From NCBI RefSeq assembly GCF_008312835.1, contig NZ_VSKS01000025.1:38727-102726 (forward strand): a stretch of DNA of 64,000 nucleotides, in the 5' to 3' direction. Made by a program: the position numbers and the translations under genes. Shown here piece by piece: positions 1 through 8,619 of this stretch (positions within the stretch are counted from its first letter, which is position 1; each line of letters begins with the position of its first letter). A model generated the notes under the pieces. That model made no database searches. It was not told where the DNA came from and saw only the letters and a program-made list of their open reading frames with translations. This DNA is from Streptomyces marokkonensis. GTDB lineage: Bacteria > Actinomycetota > Actinomycetes > Streptomycetales > Streptomycetaceae.

Positions 1-2
1 GG

Positions 3-2444
3 CCCGACGGCTCCCTCAAGTGGACGGCCCACGCCGTGAGTTCGGGGTCGGGCAAGCTCACCCTGACCACCGGGACGCCCGCCGCGCCCGAGAAGAAGGT
101 CACCGTCGACCGGAGCGGCGGCACCATCGACGTCTCCACCGGCGTCATCACCGCCAGGATCGGCACGTCCGGCGCCACCCTCGTCAAGTCGGTCACCCGC
201 GGCTCCACCGAGATCGCCCGCGACGGCCGCCTCGTCCTGCTACGCCAGCCGGAGTTCGAGGACGGCGACCAGGCCACCGTGAAGACCGAACGTTACGACG
301 GCGCCGTCCTCGACGTCACCGTCGAGCAGGAGGGCCCCGTCCGCGCGGTCGTCCGCGTCGACGGCACACACCGCAAGGGCCACCGGAAGCTGCTGCCCTT
401 CTCCATCCGCCTCTACTTCTACGCGGGCGCCGACTCCTTCCGCATGGTGCACACCATCACCTACGACGGGAAGCAGGAACCCGGCAGGGCGAGCGGCGAC
501 TTCATCCGCGGCATCGGCGTCCGCTTCACCGTGCCGATGCGCGACGAGTCCTACGACCGCCACATCCGCATCGGCGGCGAGGGCACCGGCCTGCTCCGCG
601 AGGCCGTCAAGGGCGTCACCGGACTGCGCCGCGACCCGGGGGCGGCCGTCCAGGCGGCCCAGTTCGCGGGCGAGAAGCTGCCCGACCCCTCCACCTGGGA
701 CCAGCGCGTCACCACCCGTCTGCAGTACATCCCCGAGTGGGGCGACTACACCCTCTCCCAGCTCTCCGCCGACGGCTTCGCCGTGCGCAAGCGCACCAGG
801 AAGGGCCACGGCTGGATCGGTGCCGGCGGCGGCCGGCGGGCCTCCGGGTTCGGCTACGTCGGCGGGGCCGGCGGCGGTCTCTCCTTCGGCCTGCGCGACT
901 TCTGGGAGAAGTACCCCGCCCAGCTCGACATCCGCGACGCCCAGACCGACGAGGCCGAGGTCACCCTCTGGCTCTGGTCGCCCGAGGCCCAGCCCATGGA
1001 CCTGCGCTTCTACCACGACGGCATGGACCAGGACACCTTCCCCGAGCAGCTCGAGGGCCTCAACATCACCTACGAGGACTACGAACCCGGCTTCGGCACC
1101 CCGTACGGCATCGCCCGCACCTCCGAACTCCTCTTCTGGGCCAACGCGTCCACCCCCAGCGCCGAGAAGCTCGCCGAACAGGTCGCTGCCGTACGCGTCC
1201 TCCCGCAGCTCGCGGCCCCGCCCGGGCAGCTGATCGGCGCCGGGGTCTTCGGCAAGGGCCTGTTCGCCGAGCCGGACCGCTCCACCCCGGCCAAGGCGAA
1301 GATCGAGGACCACCTCGACTTCCTCTTCACCTACTACAGGGACCAGGTGGAGCAGCGCCGCTGGTACGGCTTCTGGGACTACGGCGACATCATGCACACC
1401 TACGACACCGTGCGGCACCAGTGGCGGTACGACGTCGGCGGATACGCCTGGGACAACTCCGAACTCTCACCGGACCTGTGGCTCTGGTACGCCTATCTGC
1501 GCTCCGGCCGCGCCGACATCTTCCGCTTCGCCGAGGCGATGACCCGGCACACCGGCGAGGTCGACGTCTACCACCTCGGCAAGTGGGCCGGCCTCGGCAC
1601 CCGGCACGGCGTCCAGCACTACGCCGACAGCGCCAAGCAGCAGCGCATCGCCAACACCACCTACCGCCGCTACTACTACTTCCTCACCGCCGACGAGCGC
1701 GTCGGCGACCTCATGCACGCCAACGTCGACTCCGACGAGACCTTCCTCGCCCTCGACCCCCTGCGCAAGATCCGCACCGAGCCGTACACGCCCGACCGCA
1801 ACGCCCTGTCCATCGGCTTCGGCACCGACTGGAGCGGACTGGTCTCCGCCTGGCTCACCGAGTGGGAACGCAAGGGCCCGAAGTGGGAGAAGGCCAGGGC
1901 CCGCGTGCTCTCCACCATGGAGACCATCGCCGCCCAGCCCAACGGCTTCGTCCAGGGCAGCGGGCTGTACGACCTGGACACCGGCCGCTTCGCCGTCGCC
2001 GGCACCCCGAAGGTCGAGGTCTCCCACCTGTCCGCCGTCTTCGGCCTGAACGAACTCTGCGCCGAGCTGATCGACCTCGTCGACATGCCCGAGTTCAACG
2101 AGGCCTACTACGACTACTGCCGCTACTTCAACGCGAGCAGGGCGGAACAGGCCGAGCGCTACGGCTCCCACTTCGGCAGCCTGATCCTCTTCCAGGGCCA
2201 CTCCCGCCTCGACGCCTACGCCGCCGTGAAGACCGGCGACGACAAGCTGGCCAAGAGGGCCTGGGAGAAGTTCTACAGCTCCGACGGCTACAAGGAGTCG
2301 GCACCCTGGAGGACCGAGAAGGTGGGCGGTCCGATCGCCCTGGTCGCGGGCAGCGAGGCCACCTGGGTCTCCACCAACGACACCGCCCTCTACGGCCTCG
2401 CCGCCATCGAGAACCTCGCCCTGCTGGGGGACCGGATGCCGTAG
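3..2444 (+). CDS. Exo-rhamnogalacturonan lyase-like (RGLX/YetA, PL26-type) protein, 5' truncated
   Basis: The reading frame is open from the window edge, so the N-terminus, which would hold any signal peptide, is missing. The first visible residues read PDGSLKWT, like the WPDGS-x-RW motif in the N-terminal barrel of PcRGLX/YetA proteins. The remaining roughly 800 residues are rich in Trp and Tyr and look like the large central and C-terminal domains of that family. The expected role is a secreted pectin-degrading lyase, but no catalytic residue was identified here. Assignment rests on motif and length, not on an alignment. Confidence 0.6.
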   Translation, partial: PDGSLKWTAHAVSSGSGKLTLTTGTPAAPEKKVTVDRSGGTIDVSTGVITARIGTSGATLVKSVTRGSTEIARDGRLVLLRQPEFEDGDQATVKTERYDGAVLDVTVEQEGPVRAVVRVDGTHRKGHRKLLPFSIRLYFYAGADSFRMVHTITYDGKQEPGRASGDFIRGIGVRFTVPMRDESYDRHIRIGGEGTGLLREAVKGVTGLRRDPGAAVQAAQFAGEKLPDPSTWDQRVTTRLQYIPEWGDYTLSQLSADGFAVRKRTRKGHGWIGAGGGRRASGFGYVGGAGGGLSFGLRDFWEKYPAQLDIRDAQTDEAEVTLWLWSPEAQPMDLRFYHDGMDQDTFPEQLEGLNITYEDYEPGFGTPYGIARTSELLFWANASTPSAEKLAEQVAAVRVLPQLAAPPGQLIGAGVFGKGLFAEPDRSTPAKAKIEDHLDFLFTYYRDQVEQRRWYGFWDYGDIMHTYDTVRHQWRYDVGGYAWDNSELSPDLWLWYAYLRSGRADIFRFAEAMTRHTGEVDVYHLGKWAGLGTRHGVQHYADSAKQQRIANTTYRRYYYFLTADERVGDLMHANVDSDETFLALDPLRKIRTEPYTPDRNALSIGFGTDWSGLVSAWLTEWERKGPKWEKARARVLSTMETIAAQPNGFVQGSGLYDLDTGRFAVAGTPKVEVSHLSAVFGLNELCAELIDLVDMPEFNEAYYDYCRYFNASRAEQAERYGSHFGSLILFQGHSRLDAYAAVKTGDDKLAKRAWEKFYSSDGYKESAPWRTEKVGGPIALVAGSEATWVSTNDTALYGLAAIENLALLGDRMP

Positions 2445-2478
2445 GCACGACCCGGGTGCGGACGGGCACACTCCGTAC

Positions 2479-2928
2479 ATGGACTGGAACCATTACCGCT
2501 TCCGCAGTCTGTGGACCCTGTCCGCGCCCGCCCCGACGGTGTACGGCGCACTGGAACGGATCGAGGACTACCCCCTGTGGTGGCCGCAGGTGCGCGAGGT
2601 CACCCGCCTCGACGACACCACCGGGATCGTCACGATCCGCTCCTTCCTGCCCTACGACCTGACCTCGACCCTGCGGGAGGGGCGGCGCGACCGGGAGACC
2701 GGGATCCTGGAGGTCGGTCTGTCCGGCGACATCGACGGCTGGGCCCGCTGGACCGTCACCCGCCTGGGAGCCCACGGCTGTCTCGCCCACTACGAGCAGG
2801 AGGTCGACCTCCGCAAACCGCTGCTGCGCCTGCTCGCCGTGCCCGGCCGGCCGGTCTTCCGCGTCAACCACGCACTGATGATGCGGGCCGGCCGGCGCGG
2901 ACTGGCCGCGCACCTCGAAGCGGTTTGA
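2479..2928 (+). CDS. SRPBCC (START/polyketide-cyclase-like) family protein
   Basis: This 149-residue protein opens with a short strand followed by VYGALERIEDYPLWWPQV, the helix-loop pattern typical of SRPBCC proteins, which bind hydrophobic ligands in a helix-grip fold. The ATG lies 34 bases after the preceding stop, so it may be co-transcribed with the lyase-like gene. There is no signal peptide or membrane segment. The ligand cannot be deduced. The stop codon overlaps the -35 element proposed for the downstream tRNA. Confidence 0.75.
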   Translation: MDWNHYRFRSLWTLSAPAPTVYGALERIEDYPLWWPQVREVTRLDDTTGIVTIRSFLPYDLTSTLREGRRDRETGILEVGLSGDIDGWARWTVTRLGAHGCLAHYEQEVDLRKPLLRLLAVPGRPVFRVNHALMMRAGRRGLAAHLEAV

Positions 2929-2954
2929 AGGAAGCGTCCCCGGACCTGTATTGT
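2925..2954 (+). promoter_or_regulatory. Candidate promoter of tRNA-Val
   Basis: A -35 TTGAAG (2925-2930) and a -10 TATTGT (2949-2954) are separated by 18 bases and end 13 bases before the mature tRNA 5' end. This suits a primary-sigma promoter with a short 5' leader. The -35 overlaps the stop codon of the SRPBCC gene. Confidence 0.55.
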
Positions 2955-2967
2955 TCAGTGCGTTCCC

Positions 2968-3039
2968 GGGCGATTAGCTCAGTGGGAGAGCGCTTCGTTC
3001 ACACCGAAGAGGTCACTGGTTCGAACCCAGTATCGCCCA
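2968..3039 (+). tRNA. tRNA-Val (anticodon CAC)
   Basis: A full cloverleaf folds by eye. The acceptor stem GGGCGAT pairs with ATCGCCC, the D arm is GCTC/GAGC, the anticodon stem CTTCG/CGAAG carries the loop TTCACAC with anticodon CAC, and the T arm ACTGG/CCAGT encloses TTCGAAC. The discriminator is A. CC follows but the terminal A does not, so CCA must be completed enzymatically. It decodes GUG. No integrase gene or duplicated tRNA end is visible nearby. Confidence 0.97.
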
Positions 3040-3047
3040 CCGGGAAG

Positions 3048-3078
3048 GCCGGTCCGTCCCCGACGGACCGGCTTTTTT
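3048..3078 (+). terminator. Rho-independent terminator of tRNA-Val
   Basis: A perfect 11-bp stem (3048-3058 with 3062-3072) has a CCC loop and is followed by six T residues. This is the only canonical hairpin plus U-run on the plus strand that I found in the window. Confidence 0.92.
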
Positions 3079-3096
3079 CATGCCCCGCGGGACCCC

Positions 3097-3822
3097 TCAC
3101 GCCGCGGCGGGCAGGTCCGGGCGCAGGGGCCAGGCCGGGTCCACCACCTCTTCCGTGCCGTTGCGCGCGAACCACGCCTGCAGACCCCGCGCCTGTGCCG
3201 CGTGCCACACCGCCTGCAGGGTGTGCAGCTCACCGGGGGACAGCCGCTCCAGCCGGGAGGCGAAACGCCGCCCGACCGCCCGGGCGACCTCCAGCGCGGC
3301 CGCCGCGTCCGCCGCCGCGTCGTGCGCCGCCTCCAGCTCGACGCCGTAGTGCGCGCACAGGTCGGTCAGCGTGCGCCGGCCCTTGCGATAGCGGTCCAGG
3401 TGCTTGTCGAGCACCCACGGGTCCAGCACCAGCAGCGGCGTCCGCTCGAACCAGCGGCCCAGCGACGACGCCCGGTGCCGGCGCAGCTCCCGGTCCAGCA
3501 GGGTGAGATCGAAGGGCGCGTTCATCACCACCAGCGGCCGGCCCACCCGGGCCTGCTCCGCCAGCGCCTCGGCCACCTCGTACATCACCGGCGCCGGCCA
3601 GCGGCCGTTGCGCTGCAGATGCTCGTCCGTCAGCCCGTGCACCTCCGTCGCGCCGGCCGGCACCGGCACCCCCGGATTCACCAGCCAGCGGGTCACCCGC
3701 GGCCGGGTGCCCGGCGCGTCCTGGACGACGAGAGCGGCCGACACGATCCGGTCGGTCTCGACGTCCACGCCCGTCGTCTCCGTGTCGAAAGCGGCCAACG
3801 GCCCTTCGTACCAGCACGCCAT
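3097..3822 (-). CDS. DEDDh 3'-5' exonuclease (DnaQ/DNA polymerase III epsilon-like)
   Basis: The 241-residue protein has the exonuclease motifs in order: DTETTG near residue 13 (ExoI, metal-binding Asp and Glu), a central NAPFD segment (ExoII) and HDAAADA (ExoIII, catalytic His and Asp). It should hydrolyse DNA or RNA from the 3' end. The start at 3822 follows a GAGGGG-type ribosome binding site; longer upstream frames lack the conserved start. It is divergent from the DUF4365 gene pair, with 169 bases between the starts. It lacks polymerase or BRCT domains and is too diverged in context to call a replicative epsilon subunit. Confidence 0.88.
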   Translation of the reverse strand: MACWYEGPLAAFDTETTGVDVETDRIVSAALVVQDAPGTRPRVTRWLVNPGVPVPAGATEVHGLTDEHLQRNGRWPAPVMYEVAEALAEQARVGRPLVVMNAPFDLTLLDRELRRHRASSLGRWFERTPLLVLDPWVLDKHLDRYRKGRRTLTDLCAHYGVELEAAHDAAADAAAALEVARAVGRRFASRLERLSPGELHTLQAVWHAAQARGLQAWFARNGTEEVVDPAWPLRPDLPAAA

Positions 3823-3991
3823 CCCCAACAACCCCTCGTCCACCATCGGCAGTTGACGCACCGTCCACTGCCCGAACCGGTGATACCCGGGCTGTTTGCA
3901 CCGTACGCCGGAAGGAGACAACAGGAGTACGGGTTCTTGCAGTTCAGCGACCCGCACCGGGGAACACGACTGTTTCGGAAGGCTGTTGGCC

Positions 3992-4558
3992 ATGGCCATC
4001 GCGCAGCCCGAACGGGGCGGGCTGCTGCCCGAGCGCACGCCACCCTCCCGCGGCACCCTCGCCACCACCGCCTGCATGGAGACCCTGCAGGTCGGCTATC
4101 TGCACGCCGTCGCGGCGGCCGCGGGCTGTTCGCTCTCCCAGCCCTTTCCGGACAACGGCATCGACTGGCACGTCAGCCACAGCGCCGCCGGGCACACCGT
4201 CGACGACGAGGTCACCATCAAGGTGCAGTTGAAGGCGACCTACCAGATCGCCCCCGGCCCGCCGGGCCGCTCCTTCTCGTTCACCCTCGACAACGCCCAC
4301 CTGGCCAAGCTCGCCCGCACCCCGGTGTCGGTGCACAAGATCCTGGTCGTGATGATCGTGCCGCGCTCGCAGGACGACTGGCTGCGCGCCGGGCACGACC
4401 GGCTCGATCTGCGGCACTGCTGCTACTGGACCAACCTCGCCGGCCACCCGGTGACCGGCCGGCGCCGCACCACCGTACGGATCCCCACCTCACGCATCTT
4501 CGACGACCGGGCGCTGTGCGAGATCATGACGCGGGTCGGGACGGGAGGAACACCGTGA
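3992..4558 (+). CDS. DUF4365 domain protein, predicted PD-(D/E)xK-like nuclease
   Basis: This 188-residue protein contains the DUF4365 core: a helix (residues 27-45), then GIDWHV with Asp58, and a strand ending VQLKAT (Gln79, Lys81). An Asp followed about 20 residues later by Q/E-x-K is the metal and catalytic signature of the restriction-endonuclease fold, so nuclease activity is an inference from the fold. The ATG is preceded by GGAAGG. Its stop overlaps the GTG start of the next gene, which implies translational coupling. Family members elsewhere have been linked to defence-type loci, but the flanks here are core genes. Confidence 0.72.
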   Translation: MAIAQPERGGLLPERTPPSRGTLATTACMETLQVGYLHAVAAAAGCSLSQPFPDNGIDWHVSHSAAGHTVDDEVTIKVQLKATYQIAPGPPGRSFSFTLDNAHLAKLARTPVSVHKILVVMIVPRSQDDWLRAGHDRLDLRHCCYWTNLAGHPVTGRRRTTVRIPTSRIFDDRALCEIMTRVGTGGTP

Positions 4559-5787
4559 CGCACCGCCCGACCGGGGAGCCCCCGCGGTCCGTACGCCCGC
4601 ACCCCGCCGACGCCTTCGACGGCGGGCCGCCCGACCCCGCCGGGACCGACCCGGCCGTGCTCACCGCCCTGCTGCACCGGCACGGCTGGCAGCGGCGCGG
4701 CGGCGCCACGGGACGCTACGGCCGCTGGACCCCGCCCGGACCGGGCACCGGCACCAGCCTGCTCGTCCCGGTGAGCCGCGCCTTCCCCGACAGTGAGGAC
4801 CTGCTCACCGAGGCCCTGCACGCCCTGTCCCGCAGCGGCACACCGTCCGCCCGGGAGATCCTGCTCTCCCTCGCCGTACCCAGCGACGAGATCCACTGGT
4901 GGCGCGACACACCCGCCGGCCCCGGCGGAGCCACCGTCTGGACCGCGGAGGAGCAGCTGCGCTCCGCCGCCCGCCGGACCCTGCTCGCCGCCGCCCTCGC
5001 CACCCGCGCCCGGACCGGTTTCCACGGCGCGCGGCACCGCCGGTCTGCCGCCGCCGCGCTGGACACCGTCCTGGTGGGACCCGCGCAGGGCGGACACCGG
5101 CTGACCGCGTTCGCCCCCGTCACCACCGGCCGGTCCCTCGCCGTACGCCTCCACCACGCCCTCCACGCGGCCCGCGAGGCCGTCGACTACCGCCGGGCCA
5201 CCGGCGGCATGGAGGCCTTCGACACCGCCGTCGCGGCGGGCGTCAGCCACGAGCTCACCGAGGCCCTCGTCGCCCTGGTCCGGGGGGCCGAGGGGGCCCG
5301 CGTCGGCGTGGCCTGGGCTCCCGCGGCCGGTGTGCCCGAGGGCTGCGCGGCCGCCGCGGAACCGGTCGAGTTCTCACCCGGCGACCTGCCCTTCCTGCGC
5401 GAGGCCGGTCTGCGCTACCGGCGGGCGGAGCCGTCCGTCACCGTGCGGATCACCGGCACCGTGGTACGGATGCACCGGTCCGGCCCCCGCGGCGAGGGCA
5501 TGATCCGGCTCCGCGTGCTCGCCGGGGCCGAGACCGGCCACGTCCGGATCACCCTCGGCGAGGAGGACTACCGCGTCGCCGGGCACGCGCACCTCGTGGG
5601 CCTGCCGGTACGGGTGCGGGGGCGGCTGGAGAGCCGCGGCGGCTTCCGCCGGCTCACCGACGCCACGGAACTGGTTCCGGTGCAGGTCGACGACGCCGAG
5701 CGGGACCGGCTGCTCAAGGCGCTCCAGGCGAATGCCGAGACCGCGGCCTTCTTCGGCGAGGCCTGCGGCCCCGACCACGGAGACTGA
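4555..5787 (+). CDS. Hypothetical protein with C-terminal OB-like beta domain, coupled to DUF4365
   Basis: The 410-residue protein starts at a GTG overlapping the stop of the DUF4365 gene (GTGA). I do not recognise residues 1-280, which are Ala- and Arg-rich and mostly helical, with no signal peptide or membrane segment. Residues about 293-378 form an alternating beta pattern (TVRITGTVVRM, GMIRLRVLAG, HVRITLGEEDY, LPVRVRGRL) that resembles an OB fold and could bind nucleic acid. The likely job is as partner of the nuclease-like protein, but nothing in the sequence proves it. Confidence 0.7.
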   Translation: MTHRPTGEPPRSVRPHPADAFDGGPPDPAGTDPAVLTALLHRHGWQRRGGATGRYGRWTPPGPGTGTSLLVPVSRAFPDSEDLLTEALHALSRSGTPSAREILLSLAVPSDEIHWWRDTPAGPGGATVWTAEEQLRSAARRTLLAAALATRARTGFHGARHRRSAAAALDTVLVGPAQGGHRLTAFAPVTTGRSLAVRLHHALHAAREAVDYRRATGGMEAFDTAVAAGVSHELTEALVALVRGAEGARVGVAWAPAAGVPEGCAAAAEPVEFSPGDLPFLREAGLRYRRAEPSVTVRITGTVVRMHRSGPRGEGMIRLRVLAGAETGHVRITLGEEDYRVAGHAHLVGLPVRVRGRLESRGGFRRLTDATELVPVQVDDAERDRLLKALQANAETAAFFGEACGPDHGD

Positions 5788-5880
5788 TTTCGCGGAGGGC
5801 GGTCCCGGGTCGGTACGATCGCACCCATGCGTGCGCTCCGGTATGGCGCCGCAGCCTCAGCCTTCAGTCAGGAGAGACCG

Positions 5881-7857
5881 GTGTCAGACGTCCGTGTGAT
5901 CATCCAGCGCGATTCCGAGCGGGAAGAACGCGTGGTGACGACGGGCACCACGGCCGCCGAGCTCTTCGCCGGCGAGCGCTCGGTCATCGCCGCCCGCGTG
6001 GCCGGCGAGCTCAAGGACCTCTCCTACGAGGTCGAGGACGGCGAGACCGTCGAGGGCGTGCAGATCTCCTCCGAGGACGGCCTGAACATCCTGCGCCACT
6101 CCACCGCCCACGTCATGGCCCAGGCCGTGCAGGAGCTGTTCCCCGAGGCCAAGCTGGGCATCGGCCCGCCGGTGCGGGACGGCTTCTACTACGACTTCGA
6201 CGTGGACAGGCCCTTCCACCCCGATGACCTCAAGGCCATCGAGAAGAAGATGCAGGAGATCCAGAAGCGCGGCCAGCGCTTCTCCCGCCGCGTCGTCACC
6301 GACGACGAGGCCCGCGAGGAGCTCGCCGAGGAGCCGTACAAGCTGGAGCTGATCGGCCTCAAGGGCTCGGCCTCGCACGACGACGGCGCGGACGTCGAGG
6401 TCGGCGCCGGCGAGCTGACGATCTACGACAACCTCGACGCCAAGACCGGCGAGCTGTGCTGGAAGGACCTCTGCCGCGGTCCCCACCTGCCCACCACCCG
6501 GAACATCCCGGCGTTCAAGCTGATGCGCAACGCGGCCGCCTACTGGCGTGGCAGCGAGAAGAACCCGATGCTCCAGCGCATCTACGGCACCGCCTGGCCC
6601 TCCAAGGAGGAGCTGAAGGCGCACCTGGAGTTCCTCGCCGAGGCCGAGAAGCGCGACCACCGCAAGCTGGGCTCCGAGCTCGACCTGTTCTCCGTCCCGG
6701 AGCAGATCGGCTCCGGCCTCGCCGTCTTCCACCCCAAGGGCGGCATCGTCCGCCGGGTCATGGAGGACTACTCGCGCCGCCGGCACGAGGAGGAGGGGTA
6801 CGAGTTCGTCTACACCCCGCACGCCACGAAGGGGAAGCTCTTCGAGACCTCGGGCCACCTGGACTGGTACGCCGACGGCATGTACCCGCCCATGCAGCTC
6901 GACGAGGGCGTGGACTACTACCTCAAGCCCATGAACTGCCCGATGCACAACCTGATCTTCGACGCGCGCGGCCGGTCGTACCGTGAACTGCCGCTGCGCC
7001 TCTTCGAGTTCGGGACCGTGTACCGGTACGAGAAGTCGGGCGTCGTGCACGGCCTGACCCGGGCCCGCGGCTTCACCCAGGACGACGCGCACATCTACTG
7101 CACCCGCGAGCAGATGTCCGAGGAGCTCGACAAGACCCTCACCTTCGTCCTGAACCTGCTGCGCGACTACGGACTGACCGACTTCTACCTGGAGCTGTCC
7201 ACCAAGGACCCGGAGAAGTTCGTCGGTTCCGACGAGGCCTGGGAAGAGGCCACCGAGACGCTGCGCCAGGTCGCCGAGAAGCAGGGCCTGCCCCTGGTCC
7301 CGGACCCGGGCGGCGCCGCCTTCTACGGCCCGAAGATCTCCGTCCAGGCCAAGGACGCCATCGGCCGCACCTGGCAGATGTCGACCATCCAGCTCGACTT
7401 CAACCTCCCGGAGCGCTTCGACCTCGAGTACACCGCCGCGGACGGCTCCAAGACCCGCCCGGTCATGATCCACCGCGCGCTGTTCGGCTCGATCGAGCGG
7501 TTCTTCGCGGTGCTCCTCGAGCACTACGCGGGCGCGTTCCCGGCGTGGCTCGCCCCGGTCCAGGCGATCGGCATCCCGATCGGCGACGCCCACGTCGAGT
7601 ACCTGGAGAAGTTCGCGGACGCGGCCCGCAGGCAGGGGCTGCGCGTCGAGGTCGACTCCTCCTCGGACCGCATGCAGAAGAAGATCCGCAACGCCCAGAA
7701 GCAGAAGGTGCCCTTCATGGTCATCGCGGGCGACGAGGACATGACGAACGGCGCGGTCTCCTTCCGCTACCGCGACGGCTCGCAGGAGAACGGCATCCCC
7801 GTCGACGAGGCCATCGCGAAGATCGCCAAGGTGGTCGAGGAGCGGACGCAGGTCTGA
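5881..7857 (+). CDS. thrS: Threonyl-tRNA synthetase
   Basis: This class II synthetase charges tRNA-Thr. The 658 residues show an N-terminal TGS domain (1-60), the second additional (editing) domain with HSTAH at 73-77, the catalytic core with [12 protein letters not shown] (zinc-binding Cys), and a C-terminal anticodon-binding domain. The GTG at 5881 is chosen because AGGAGAG lies just upstream and the protein then begins at the family-conserved position. An in-frame ATG at 5827 sits 7 bases after a TACGAT hexamer and could start an 18-residue-longer form from a leaderless mRNA. Confidence 0.97.
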   Translation: MSDVRVIIQRDSEREERVVTTGTTAAELFAGERSVIAARVAGELKDLSYEVEDGETVEGVQISSEDGLNILRHSTAHVMAQAVQELFPEAKLGIGPPVRDGFYYDFDVDRPFHPDDLKAIEKKMQEIQKRGQRFSRRVVTDDEAREELAEEPYKLELIGLKGSASHDDGADVEVGAGELTIYDNLDAKTGELCWKDLCRGPHLPTTRNIPAFKLMRNAAAYWRGSEKNPMLQRIYGTAWPSKEELKAHLEFLAEAEKRDHRKLGSELDLFSVPEQIGSGLAVFHPKGGIVRRVMEDYSRRRHEEEGYEFVYTPHATKGKLFETSGHLDWYADGMYPPMQLDEGVDYYLKPMNCPMHNLIFDARGRSYRELPLRLFEFGTVYRYEKSGVVHGLTRARGFTQDDAHIYCTREQMSEELDKTLTFVLNLLRDYGLTDFYLELSTKDPEKFVGSDEAWEEATETLRQVAEKQGLPLVPDPGGAAFYGPKISVQAKDAIGRTWQMSTIQLDFNLPERFDLEYTAADGSKTRPVMIHRALFGSIERFFAVLLEHYAGAFPAWLAPVQAIGIPIGDAHVEYLEKFADAARRQGLRVEVDSSSDRMQKKIRNAQKQKVPFMVIAGDEDMTNGAVSFRYRDGSQENGIPVDEAIAKIAKVVEERTQV

Positions 7858-7875
7858 CCGCGCGCACGACCGCCA

Positions 7876-7904
7876 GGCCCCCGGGAGCGATCCCGGGGGC
7901 CTTT
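7876..7904 (+). terminator. Terminator after thrS
   Basis: An 11-bp perfect GC-rich stem (7876-7886 with 7891-7901) has a GCGA loop and is followed by TTT. It lies 18 bases after the thrS stop codon. Confidence 0.8.
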
Positions 7905-7939
7905 CCCGTGGTCCCGCGGTGACGCCATATGCTGCACGC

Positions 7940-8524
7940 ATGACGAGTGAGCCGGAGCAGCAGTGGGGAGTGGGCACGCAGGACGCGTTCCAGCGTCTGT
8001 GGACGCCCCATCGGATGGCCTACATCCAGGGCGAGAACAAGCCGAGCGGCCCGGGTGCCGACGACGGCTGCCCCTTCTGCTCCCTCCCGGCCAAGTCCGA
8101 CGAGGACGGGCTGATCCTCCGGCGCGGCGAGCTGGTGTACGCCGTGCTCAACCTCTACCCGTACACGGGCGGGCATCTGATGACGGTGCCCTACCGGCAC
8201 GTCGCCGACTACACGGACCTCACGGTGGCGGAGACGGCGGAACTCGCCGAACTCACCAAGCAGGCGATGACGGCGCTGCGCACGGCGTCGGGCGCGCACG
8301 GCTTCAACATCGGCATGAACCAGGGCACGGTCGCGGGCGCGGGCATCGCCGCGCACCTGCACCAGCACATCGTCCCGCGCTGGGGCGGCGACACGAACTT
8401 CATGCCGGTGGTCGGCCACACGAAGGTGCTGCCGCAGCTGCTGGCGGACACGAGGAAGATGCTGTCGGAGGCCTGGCCGGCATCAACCGGCCCGTCCGGA
8501 GGTGCCCCCTCCGGGGGAGATTGA
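7940..8524 (+). CDS. HIT-family hydrolase/phosphorylase, Ap4A phosphorylase-like
   Basis: The protein is 194 residues. It carries CPFC near the N-terminus and the histidine triad HLHQHIVPRW, so it should act on dinucleoside polyphosphates or nucleotide-phosphoramidate-type substrates. Gene order thrS/HIT/pgsA is that of M. tuberculosis Rv2614c-Rv2612c, where the HIT protein is an Ap4A phosphorylase; synthetases make Ap4A, so the neighbourhood makes sense. No clear ribosome binding site is seen, and TATGCT ends 6 bases before the ATG, which suggests a leaderless mRNA. The last residues (PSGGAPSGGD) are encoded by an interspersed repeat. Confidence 0.92.
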   Translation: MTSEPEQQWGVGTQDAFQRLWTPHRMAYIQGENKPSGPGADDGCPFCSLPAKSDEDGLILRRGELVYAVLNLYPYTGGHLMTVPYRHVADYTDLTVAETAELAELTKQAMTALRTASGAHGFNIGMNQGTVAGAGIAAHLHQHIVPRWGGDTNFMPVVGHTKVLPQLLADTRKMLSEAWPASTGPSGGAPSGGD

Positions 8525-8578
8525 GGACGAGGCCCGTTCAGGGCCGAAGGGTTCCTGGGGGCACAGCCCCCAGGAACC
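8493..8578 (+). repeat. Streptomyces interspersed palindromic element, also the HIT terminator
   Basis: The stretch reads through a GGAGGTGCCCCCTCCGGGGGAG motif region, GATTGAGGACGAGGCCCG and a hairpin. The hairpin is a 13-bp perfect stem (8550-8562 with 8566-8578) with an ACA loop. I recognise this as a sequence scattered between genes in many Streptomyces genomes. It encodes the end of the HIT protein, including its stop codon, and can terminate both the HIT gene and the convergent membrane-protein gene. Confidence 0.65.
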
Positions 8579-8619
8579 GTCACCGTGACGTACCCGCAGT
8601 CGCCCGGCCGGCCGCAGGC

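Noticed and set aside
2968-3078. The tRNA-Val gene as an attachment site of an integrated element.
   Set aside because: No integrase, excisionase or duplicated tRNA 3' end is found on either side; the flanking genes are ordinary.
5788-5880. A T-box riboswitch before thrS.
   Set aside because: The gap is only 93 bases, too short, and lacks the T-box AGGGUGGNACCGCG-type core and an antiterminator.
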